From positions 1-26,932 of the forward strand of contig DAOTXW010000045.1 in NCBI GenBank assembly GCA_034435035.1: 26,932 nt of DNA, read 5' to 3'. This document shows, one piece after another, positions 1 to 5,536 of this stretch (within the stretch, counting starts at the first letter, position 1; each line of letters begins with the position of its first letter). The notes below the pieces were generated by a model that was not told the origin of the DNA, did not search any database, and was given only the letters and a program-made list of their open reading frames with translations. The stretch comes from JAHEME01 sp034435035. GTDB taxonomy: Bacteria > Chloroflexota > Anaerolineae > Aggregatilineales > UBA3940. A program made the translations under genes and the position numbers.

Positions 1-152
1 CAGCACCCGCTGCGCAAGGTACGGATGCGTCTTGCGCTGCCTGCGGCCCTTCTTCGCCGCTCGATAGTACCGAATGTAGCTCTCAATCCCGCGCTGCCGG
101 ATCCCCTTCAGCCAGCGATACACCGTCGCCCGAGCCCCGCCCAGGCGGCCAG
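1..152 (-). pseudogene. Transposase-like helix-turn-helix fragment, runs off the left edge
   Basis: Reading the minus strand from about 152 down to 1 gives an open frame containing ARATVYRWLKGIRQRGIESY and then RKTHPYLAQRVL. The first part looks like a recognition helix and the segment after it, and the second like the linker found in IS481-type transposases and integrase-like HTH proteins. No start codon or first HTH helix is seen. Upstream of about 152 the frame becomes low-complexity Arg/Gly/Pro sequence that merges into palindromic repeats. I read it as a 5'-truncated transposase remnant whose 3' part lies outside the window. It could instead be the tail of an intact gene whose start I cannot recognise. 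The family call is from pattern recognition only. Confidence 0.45.
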
Positions 153-190
153 ACGGCCCGCGCCGCCGAACCCCCACCCGGCCTGCGGCC

Positions 191-420
191 GGCCTCCTCC
201 TTGCAAGGGGGAGGCCCATCCGAGCGGGGCGAGGACGGGGAGGGGGTTCCCGGGCAAACCTCACCCCCTTGATCCCCCTCTCCGCAAACGCGGCGAGGGG
301 GAGTCCGGGCGGAGCGAGGAGGGGGTGAGGTCAATGGCCGGCGCTCCCGCCGTGCCCGCCCGCGTATAAGTTCCTCTCTCAGCCGCGCAGCGGCGTTGGG
401 GAGAGGGATTCAGGGTGAGG
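191..420. repeat. Cluster of palindromic intergenic repeats (REP/MITE-like)
   Basis: This gene-free stretch holds three inverted repeats made of CCTCxCCCCC and GGGGGxGAGG boxes. Positions 191-216 are a 26-nt near-perfect palindrome centred on TTGCAA. Positions 259-330 are a larger stem with outer arms CCTCACCCCC and GGGGGTGAGG enclosing an inner stem CCCCCTC/GAGGGGG. Positions 373-406 pair CCTCTC with GAGAGG, and a GGTGAGG box follows at 414-420. This style of repeat is common between genes in Chloroflexota and related metagenomic genomes. No transposase or target-site duplication is visible. Open frames across it are shadows of the repeat. The block lies against the broken HTH frame and may have helped disrupt it. 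The rest of 153-472 holds nothing else I can recognise. Confidence 0.6.
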
Positions 421-472
421 GCCTCTGCGTCTGCCTGATCCACCCGCCCAGCAGCCTGCCCCACCGCCCGCC

Positions 473-538
473 TCAGCGGCGCTCCAGCACAAAGATGGCT
501 CTCTGGTGGCTCTTTTCAAAGTGCGAATGATACGCTGG
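473..538 (-). other. Lost C-terminal tail of the nitroreductase-family gene, beyond an in-frame TGA
   Basis: Directly after the TGA at 541-539, the same frame continues for 21 sense codons, beginning PAYHSHFEKSHQ and ending AIFVLERR, to a second TGA at 475-473. This tail resembles the normal end of DUF385/Ddn-family proteins, where a Trp-Pro-x-Tyr segment leads to a last beta strand (V-L-x-R). The TGA sits where a Trp (TGG) would be expected, so one G-to-A change would explain it. Confidence 0.6.
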
Positions 539-922
539 TCACATGGCGACTAAACGCGGCCAGTAAAAGTCGCTCTCAGCTTCAGTAGCCTCGCGGGCGT
601 CATACTCGGCGATCTTGGGTCCAATCTGCAGCCTGGCTATCGGATGCGCGCGCAGATTCGTGACCCAGGGGTTTGTTCGTTCAAAACCCGGGTTTACATT
701 GCAAATGATGATGCGATTTCCATCGCGCAGATAGTAAAGGGGAGTCGTTCGATCTTTGCCAGTGAGGCGCCCCCTTGTCGTCAGGAGTAGCACGGGCCGG
801 CCCGCCCCCGAAGAGGTGAACGCCCTGCCACCCGATGCACGATAAAGGAAGCGCTGAGTGGGTGCGACGATATGCTTGATCATCCACACGCCAAGACGTG
901 TCGCGCCCAGACGCTCAATCAT
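539..922 (-). CDS. Nitroreductase/quinone reductase family protein (DUF385, Ddn-like), C-terminally shortened
   Basis: This 127-residue product belongs to the deazaflavin (F420)-dependent nitroreductase family, small split-barrel flavin or F420 binding proteins that reduce quinones or nitro compounds. The family pattern is seen in RPVLLLTTRGRLTGKDRTTPL, YYLRDGNRIIICN and NPWVTNLRAHP, followed by the A-x-L-Q-I-G strand. I start at 922 because CAGGAGAT lies 7-8 nt upstream; a longer frame to 1048 adds 42 residues with no family character. The coding frame stops at a TGA where the family normally has Trp, and the missing tail is still present downstream in frame. With that tail the protein would be 149 residues, the usual length. 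The gene stands alone on this strand, with a TATAAT box about 40 nt upstream. Its substrate is unknown. It may be a very recent pseudogene. Confidence 0.75.
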   Translation of the reverse strand: MIERLGATRLGVWMIKHIVAPTQRFLYRASGGRAFTSSGAGRPVLLLTTRGRLTGKDRTTPLYYLRDGNRIIICNVNPGFERTNPWVTNLRAHPIARLQIGPKIAEYDAREATEAESDFYWPRLVAM

Positions 923-958
923 TCGCGTATCTCCTGAAAACCGCTCACGGATGCCATG

Positions 959-964
959 ATTATA
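959..964 (-). promoter_or_regulatory. -10 box for the nitroreductase-family gene
   Basis: The minus strand reads TATAAT here, 36 nt before the start codon at 922, leaving a leader of roughly 30 nt with the AGGAG site in it. No good -35 lies at the right distance. A TTGACG with a poor -10 lies further upstream on the same strand, near 1022-1027. Confidence 0.45.
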
Positions 965-1168
965 TCTTTTCGCTGCCGATACTTTGTACTCCGGGATTTG
1001 TAGAGTACGGTGCGCCCCTGCGTCAAGTCCGCCGTAAACCGTCTTCACGGGCAGGCGAAAGTGGGGTAGACTGAGCCGTGCAGAAGCAGGAGATGATCCT
1101 CGGAGGGGATCGTACAGTCGCCAGCCCCGGGCGGCAGCGCCGACCGGCAGGTAGGCCAGGAGGCCAGT

Positions 1169-1456
1169 ATGGGAAAAACACGCAGGGCGGCGAGCATCGC
1201 TGCGCAGGCCGGGCTGCCGCAGGCGCAGATCGACGCCTGGCTGGACTCAGGCTACTCCACTGCCGAGATCGAGCGGGCATGCCGCGCCGCCCGGGAGTAT
1301 CAGGCCGAAGTGAGCGATATCCTGGCCATGCGTGACGCCGGGCTGGATTGGCGTCAGATCGCCGGGGCCCTGGACACCGTGCCGGACTGGGACAGCGACG
1401 ACGACGAGGCCGCGTATGGTGCCGGGGGCAACGCCGCGCCGCGCCGCCCGCGCTAA
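1169..1456 (+). CDS. Small protein of unknown function, 95 aa
   Basis: I do not recognise this protein. It starts at an ATG with AGGAGG about 6 nt upstream, which fixes the start. The basic N terminus (MGKTRRAAS) leads into an Ala-rich helical region with two similar stretches, QAQIDAWLDSGYSTAEIERA and ILAMRDAGLDWRQIAGAL. Each looks like a helix, a short turn and a helix, so a small HTH-like or helical-bundle fold is possible. The C terminus is acidic (DWDSDDDEA) and then basic. It has no signal peptide or membrane segment. It precedes the Lys-rich protein on the same strand by 130 nt, and no shared function can be inferred. Confidence 0.6.
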   Translation: MGKTRRAASIAAQAGLPQAQIDAWLDSGYSTAEIERACRAAREYQAEVSDILAMRDAGLDWRQIAGALDTVPDWDSDDDEAAYGAGGNAAPRRPR

Positions 1457-1586
1457 CCTGATTCCAATCTCACCCTTTGCACGTGCCTGTCTGTGCGTCA
1501 TACTGGCAGCAGGTCGCGTACAGTCGCGTTAGCCCGGCGGCGGGTCTGGGCAGATGGCGCCGCCTCCAGCGCAAAGGATAGATACG

Positions 1587-2045
1587 ATGGGCAAGTCACG
1601 GACACAGCAGAGCGATCAGGACAAGGGGAAGGGGAAGAAGAAGGAGAAGGTCAAGGATAAGGACAAGGCCAAGGACAAGGCCAAGGACAAGGCGAAGGAC
1701 AAGGCCAAGGCCAAGGAGAAGGACAAGGACAAGGCGAAGGCCAAACCCGGGGACACTTCCTCAGCCGCGGTCGCGATGCCGGCTGCCGGCAAGGCTCCGG
1801 GCAAGCCGGGCGACGACAAGTCGGGTGGCGACAAGACTCCCAAGAAGCCGGCTGCCCCCAAGAGCAAGTCATCCACCACAGCCAGGGGCGCTCTGAAGGA
1901 TGGCGGGACGAAGAAAGCGGCTGGCAAGACAGCGGCCAGGCCCGCCGCCAAACCGGCTGCCGGCGAGACGCCGGCCAAGAAGCCTGCGAAGTCGGGCGGC
2001 GTCAGGCCGGCCGCCAGGAAGCCGGCCAGTAAGTCCGGCAAGTAG
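1587..2045 (+). CDS. Lys/Ala-rich histone H1-like basic protein, 152 aa
   Basis: This is a low-complexity basic protein. Residues about 10-60 are a Lys/Asp/Glu tract built on a KDKA repeat. The rest is a Lys/Ala/Pro/Gly tail with PAKKP, PAAKPAAG and KKPAAPKS motifs like the C-terminal domain of histone H1 and bacterial H1-like proteins. Such tails bind DNA or RNA loosely and are assumed to act in nucleoid organisation. I start at 1587 (MGKSRTQQ), behind AAAGGATAG; the upstream in-frame ATG at 1554 would add MAPPPAQRIDT without a better site. The gene ends in front of a strong intrinsic terminator. The fold is probably disordered, so function rests on composition alone. Confidence 0.65.
   Translation: MGKSRTQQSDQDKGKGKKKEKVKDKDKAKDKAKDKAKDKAKAKEKDKDKAKAKPGDTSSAAVAMPAAGKAPGKPGDDKSGGDKTPKKPAAPKSKSSTTARGALKDGGTKKAAGKTAARPAAKPAAGETPAKKPAKSGGVRPAARKPASKSGK
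1659..1742 (+). repeat. 12-nt tandem repeat encoding KDKA units
   Basis: The unit AAGGACAAGGCC occurs four times almost perfectly from 1659 to 1706, followed by three degenerate copies to 1742. The whole tract is in frame with the basic protein. Such a repeat can expand or contract by replication slippage without breaking the frame. Confidence 0.8.
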
Positions 2046-2071
2046 CAGCGCGCAGCGCACTGAAAGGCATG

Positions 2072-2107
2072 CCGGCGGGCTACCACAGAGCCCGCCGGTT
2101 TGTTTGC
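2072..2107 (+). terminator. Rho-independent terminator after the basic protein gene
   Basis: A perfect 10-bp stem, CCGGCGGGCT (2072-2081) with AGCCCGCCGG (2089-2098), closes a 7-nt loop and is followed by TTTGTTTG. It ends the transcript of the Lys-rich protein 26 nt after its stop. Confidence 0.85.
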
Positions 2108-2254
2108 AGGAAAAGCCTGGCCCCTCCGAGGGCCCGGGCGGCAGCGGCTCCCGGAGCTGGCGAGGCTGCTTCCGTCCCATCAGTTGAAAGTTGGCGGCAC
2201 CCCATGCCTGGGGCTACCATACAGGCAATACTCTGCGGCACAGGAGGAATTGCG

Positions 2255-2956
2255 ATGGCCCCTCTCAAACAGAAGCAGGTTGCCGGCTTCAAGCCGTCAA
2301 AGAATGGGTTCAGCTTTCCCAACTACTTCCCCGGTTTGCCGCTGCCCGAGGCGCTTGAGAAGCTGATCGATACCTCGAAGACAGCGCACGGGCTGTGCGG
2401 CGGCATGTGCTTCACCGTCATCGACCATTTTCGGGCGCATAAGCCGGTGCCTGCGGCCAATCAGGTCCCTGAGCGTGACACCCGGCTCTATGAGTACCTG
2501 GCGAAGCGTCAGATGGCTTCGTGGGGGACGCTCAGCACGCAGGTGCTGCGCTATGTGCAGTGGATGAGCTACAGCGATGAAAAGGCGCAGCAGGAATCGG
2601 TGGAATCCTGGGAGGAGCTGCGGCAGCGGCTGGACGATGGCGACCTGACGGTGATCGGGCTGGTGTACAACGACTTCACCGAGACGCTGCGGGTGTGGGA
2701 CAACCATCAGGTGCTGGCCTACGGCTATACGATCCAGCCTCAGGGGACGATCCTGATCCACGTCTACGACCCGAACCACCCCGGCAACGATGAGATCCAC
2801 ATTCGCGCCCGGCCCATCACGCTCAAGGAAGGCCCGGGCAAAGAGGTAAAAGGGCTGGTCTGCGGTCAGTACAACGGCGAGAAGCGGATGAAGAACGTGC
2901 ACGGCTTCATCGTGGTGCCCTACGATCCCGATGATCCGCCGGATGATCTGGCCTGA
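2255..2956 (+). CDS. Predicted papain-fold/C39-like cysteine peptidase-type protein, 233 aa
   Basis: The sequence suggests a papain-like fold. HGLCGGMCF (residues 46-53) supplies a candidate nucleophile Cys48 or Cys52 at a helix start. WDNHQVLAYGY gives His151, and IHVYDPNHPG gives Asp172 or Asn174. This Cys...HxVxxxGY...DPN order is typical of C39-like and related papain-fold families. There is no signal peptide or membrane segment, so it is probably cytoplasmic. I start at 2255 because CAGGAGGAATTGCG precedes that ATG; the longer frame would run through the upstream terminator. It has its own transcription unit between hairpins at 2072 and 2979. A weak promoter (TTGGCG 2191, 18 nt, TACCAT 2215) is possible. 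Peptidase activity and substrate are inferred; it may be a transglutaminase-like or inactive relative. Confidence 0.6.
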   Translation: MAPLKQKQVAGFKPSKNGFSFPNYFPGLPLPEALEKLIDTSKTAHGLCGGMCFTVIDHFRAHKPVPAANQVPERDTRLYEYLAKRQMASWGTLSTQVLRYVQWMSYSDEKAQQESVESWEELRQRLDDGDLTVIGLVYNDFTETLRVWDNHQVLAYGYTIQPQGTILIHVYDPNHPGNDEIHIRARPITLKEGPGKEVKGLVCGQYNGEKRMKNVHGFIVVPYDPDDPPDDLA

Positions 2957-2978
2957 TCTTCCGCCCGGCGCAGGCAAA

Positions 2979-3004
2979 CGGGGCGCTCCTTCACGGGCGC
3001 CCCG
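2979..3004. terminator. Hairpin between converging genes
   Basis: An 8-bp stem, CGGGGCGC (2979-2986) with GCGCCCCG (2997-3004), lies between the stop of the C39-like gene and the stop of the ABC ATPase on the other strand. The T-tract is poor on the plus strand and only TTT on the minus strand, so termination from both sides is plausible but not strong. Confidence 0.45.
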
Positions 3005-3027
3005 CTGTCGTGCCAGGCGGAGAGCCG

Positions 3028-3858
3028 CTACTCGCCGTTGGTCTGGGATAGCAGCCGACGGACAGCCTCCATCTGCTGCTCGGAGCGAATGAACGCCCCC
3101 AGCTCATCTTTGCGGCCTTCCATGATGCGGCGCCCCAGCCCGGAGTGCGCCCATATTTTGAGGTCTTCCTCCAGCGGCGAGCCGATCCGATCCTCGCGGA
3201 CGATGGCGCCGTCGGCCATCACCACCACCCGACGCGTCTGGCGGGCTACCGCCAGATCATGCGTTACCACGATGAAGGTGGTGCCCTGCGTCTCGTTGAG
3301 CTGGCGGATCAGCTTCATCAGTTCCTGCCCCGCAGCCGTATCCAGGGCGCCCGTCGGCTCGTCGGCCAGCACCAGCGGCGGGTTGTTGACCAGCGCGCGG
3401 GCGATGGCGACGCGCTGGCGCTGCCCGCCCGAAAGCTGGTTGGGCAGATGATTCATGCGGTCGCCCAGCCCGACGATCTCCAGCAGTTCGGCGGCGCGGC
3501 GGCGCCGGGCGCGCGGCCCGGCATGGCCAACCATCGGCACTTCCAGGTTCTCGCGGGCGGTCAGCGTCGGCAGCAGGTTATGCAGCTGAAAGACGAATCC
3601 AACTGTATGCGCCCGGAATTGATCCTTGTTGCGGATCGCAGCCAGGTCCTGCCCGTTGATCAGAACCTGCCCGCTGGTCGGCACATCCAGCGCGCCCAGC
3701 ATGTTCAGCAGAGTGCTCTTGCCGCTGCCGCTGGGGCCCATCACGGCCACCAGCTCGCCGGGAGCTACCGTCAGGTTAACGTTGTTCAGCGCGTAGATGA
3801 TCTCGCCATCCCCATAGGTCCGCGTCAGGTTGCGGGTTTCCACCAGCCATGCAGTCAT
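3028..3858 (-). CDS. ABC transporter ATP-binding protein (MacB/LolD type)
   Basis: This is the ATPase partner of a MacB/FtsX-type permease and drives export or membrane extraction. All motifs are intact: Walker A GPSGSGKST (41-49), Q-loop Gln91 in FVFQLHNLLPTLT, signature LSGGQRQRVAIARAL (142-156), Walker B LVLADEPTG and switch His200 in VVTHD. The 276 residues are about 45 more than LolD-type ATPases; the extra C-terminal part (EEDLKIWAHSGLGRRIMEGR and on) is basic and helical. The ATG at 3858 has AAAGG about 10 nt upstream. It is the last gene of the minus-strand operon, 50 nt after the methyltransferase. The double permease at 5537-7771 is the obvious partner. The substrate is unknown; peptides, lipoproteins or drugs are typical of the family. 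Confidence 0.93.
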   Translation of the reverse strand: MTAWLVETRNLTRTYGDGEIIYALNNVNLTVAPGELVAVMGPSGSGKSTLLNMLGALDVPTSGQVLINGQDLAAIRNKDQFRAHTVGFVFQLHNLLPTLTARENLEVPMVGHAGPRARRRRAAELLEIVGLGDRMNHLPNQLSGGQRQRVAIARALVNNPPLVLADEPTGALDTAAGQELMKLIRQLNETQGTTFIVVTHDLAVARQTRRVVVMADGAIVREDRIGSPLEEDLKIWAHSGLGRRIMEGRKDELGAFIRSEQQMEAVRRLLSQTNGE

Positions 3859-3908
3859 CGACAGGGAACCTTTCCAGTAGTATCAGGCTGCCGCCCACCC
3901 ATCGGGAC

Positions 3909-4622
3909 TCACCATACCCCTGGCAGCAGGCGGTAGCGCACCTGCTGCGCGTACTCCGCATAGCCCGGCAGCTCGGCGCGGAGAGTGCGATCCTCCAGCA
4001 CCGTGCGGGCGACCAGGATCAGCGCGATCAGCGCAGAGGCGATCAGCGCCCACAGCGACCCCAGCAGCAGCGGGGTGCCGATCCAGGTGATCAGGTAGCC
4101 CACATAGCCGGGATGCCGCACGATACGGTACGGGCCGCCCGTCTGTACGGTATGACCACGGTCGGCCTGGATGCGGACGACGGTCGAGAAGTATGGGTTG
4201 GAGACCATCGCCCAGGTGAACAGCAGCGATCCCAGCACGTGCAGGGCGGCGCCGCCCGCGAGGACGGCCAGCGGCAGCGCCGGCGTCCAGCCGAAGCGGC
4301 GGTCCAGCCCGGCCGCCGCCAGCCCGCCCAGCAGCGTCGGCGCCCACAGGATGCCGAGGATCCGGTCCCATGCCTTGCGGCCTTCACGCGGCCCGGCGCG
4401 TTCGGCGATCAGCTCCGGCGGCATGACCAACGCGTTGAAGACGACGATGCCGGCAGACAGGGCCAGCAGCGCCCAGGCGTTGATCCAGTCCAGCCGCCCG
4501 GCGGCGCCGAACAGGATCGCCGCCTCCAGCAGCAGGGTCAGCCCGATCTGCACCAGCCGCCGGATGATGGCGCGGCGCTGGTCGGGGGTCAGGTGACGGA
4601 CGGTTGACAGGTTTATGCCCAT
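3909..4622 (-). CDS. Isoprenylcysteine carboxyl methyltransferase (ICMT/PEMT) family membrane protein
   Basis: This 237-residue integral membrane protein has about five or six hydrophobic segments. Near the C terminus it carries the ICMT/PEMT SAM-binding signature: GGPYRIVRHPGYVGYLI, then LEDRTLRAELPGYAEYAQQV and a final RYRLLPGVW. Bacterial members methylate lipids or small isoprenoid-like molecules, or are uncharacterised, and no prenylated-protein substrate should be assumed. I start at 4622 (MGINLSTV) because that ATG overlaps the TGA of the TrmB-type regulator by one base (TGATG) and GGAGAG lies just upstream, which implies translational coupling. The longer frame to 4751 runs inside the regulator gene. 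Position between regulator and ABC ATPase suggests that it modifies either the membrane or the exported compound. Confidence 0.85.
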   Translation of the reverse strand: MGINLSTVRHLTPDQRRAIIRRLVQIGLTLLLEAAILFGAAGRLDWINAWALLALSAGIVVFNALVMPPELIAERAGPREGRKAWDRILGILWAPTLLGGLAAAGLDRRFGWTPALPLAVLAGGAALHVLGSLLFTWAMVSNPYFSTVVRIQADRGHTVQTGGPYRIVRHPGYVGYLITWIGTPLLLGSLWALIASALIALILVARTVLEDRTLRAELPGYAEYAQQVRYRLLPGVW

Positions 4623-5431
4623 CAGGCTCTCCCTCCATGGCTCTGCTGGCGGACGATGCCCTCGAAGATCGGGCGATCCTCCGGATCGAGCTGTTCCAGC
4701 AGATCCGATCCGAAGCGGGCGTAGACCCGCTGGGCGAACATCTCCATCCACACAAACTGCCGGGCGATGAACACCAGGTTGCGGTTGCCGGTCACGGTGG
4801 CGGTCATCTCCGGCGAGGTGCTGGCGATCAGCACTTCGCCGAAGTCGCGCACGACCGTCAGGGTGCCGGTCAGCTGCTGCAGCTCACTTTCCTCCCGCGG
4901 GTGGTAGGCCACCCGGCCGCAGTCGAGGCTGTCCTCGCCGGTGAGCAGCGTGCTGACGGCCACGCCGCGCGCACAGGCCGCCCGGATGGCTGGCCGCAGA
5001 TCGGCCAGCTCGGCGTCGGCGACCACGACCATCGCCTCCTCGGCGGCGCGTTCCAGCATCTGCGCGGCGTAAGCCAGGACCGCCTCCCGCCCGCTGATCG
5101 ACCAGAAGCGGTCCTCATCGGCGGGGGTGTACAGCCCGCGCAGCCCTTCGCGCAGGCTGTGCAGCAGCCGGGTGTGCTCCTGCTCATAGCGGTCGATCAG
5201 CGCATCCGGCGGCACGGGGCGGTACAGGGTTGCCTTCGGCTCCTCGGTCTTGAAGATCGCGCCGCGCACATGCAGCCGGCCCAGCGCCTCGTAGACCATC
5301 GAGCGCGGCACGCCGGCCAGTTTGCCGATCTGGTAGCCAGTCGCCGGGCTTTCGCGCAGCAGCGCCAGGTACACCCGCGCCTCGTATTCGGTGAAGCCCA
5401 TCGCCATCAGATCGCCCTGCAGCTTATCCAT
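4622..5431 (-). CDS. TrmB-family transcriptional regulator
   Basis: This is a DNA-binding regulator of 269 residues. The N-terminal winged helix-turn-helix (about 8-75) contains MGFTEYEARVYLALL and TGYQIGKLAGVPRSMVYEAL, the TrmB signature. A helical linker follows (about 80-110), then a C-terminal phospholipase-D-like effector domain (WSISGREAVLAYAAQML onward) that in TrmB proteins senses sugars or other ligands. I start at 5431 (MDKLQGDLMAMGF), 6 nt after GAGAG; a start at 5470 would put the first codons inside the operator. The gene leads the operon regulator-methyltransferase-ATPase, behind a near-consensus promoter whose start region is covered by a 26-bp palindrome. Autoregulation is therefore likely. 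The ligand is unknown. Confidence 0.9.
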   Translation of the reverse strand: MDKLQGDLMAMGFTEYEARVYLALLRESPATGYQIGKLAGVPRSMVYEALGRLHVRGAIFKTEEPKATLYRPVPPDALIDRYEQEHTRLLHSLREGLRGLYTPADEDRFWSISGREAVLAYAAQMLERAAEEAMVVVADAELADLRPAIRAACARGVAVSTLLTGEDSLDCGRVAYHPREESELQQLTGTLTVVRDFGEVLIASTSPEMTATVTGNRNLVFIARQFVWMEMFAQRVYARFGSDLLEQLDPEDRPIFEGIVRQQSHGGRA

Positions 5432-5452
5432 GATGCATCTCTCATCCGCAGA

Positions 5453-5478
5453 ATAGTAGTTGTGATACAAACTACTAT
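5453..5478. promoter_or_regulatory. Palindromic operator over the TrmB operon start site
   Basis: Perfect 9-bp inverted arms ATAGTAGTT (5453-5461) and AACTACTAT (5470-5478) are separated by 8 bp. The site starts 3 bp downstream of the -10 box and covers the expected transcription start. It is AT-rich in GC-rich surroundings. Position and symmetry fit repression by the TrmB-type protein encoded just downstream. Confidence 0.75.
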
Positions 5479-5481
5479 GCC

Positions 5482-5510
5482 ATTATCCCCCGCCGCGCCG
5501 GCGCTGTCAA
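5482..5510 (-). promoter_or_regulatory. Sigma-70-type promoter of the TrmB-ICMT-ATPase operon
   Basis: On the minus strand TTGACA (5510-5505) is followed by a 17-bp spacer and GATAAT (5487-5482). This is the best-matching promoter in the window. It lies in the 105-bp gap between the permease stop and the regulator start, so the operon can be transcribed separately from the permease. Confidence 0.8.
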
Positions 5511-5536
5511 GCCGGGCCAGCCGGGGCAGGGCCGTG

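Noticed and set aside
539..541. Genome-wide reassignment of TGA to Trp
   Set aside because: Several intact genes here end in TGA at the expected length, so TGA is a normal stop and only this one gene is affected.
1659..1742. Possible CRISPR-like array in the regular 12-nt repeats
   Set aside because: The units are contiguous without spacers and are in frame as KDKA codons, so this is a coding tandem repeat.
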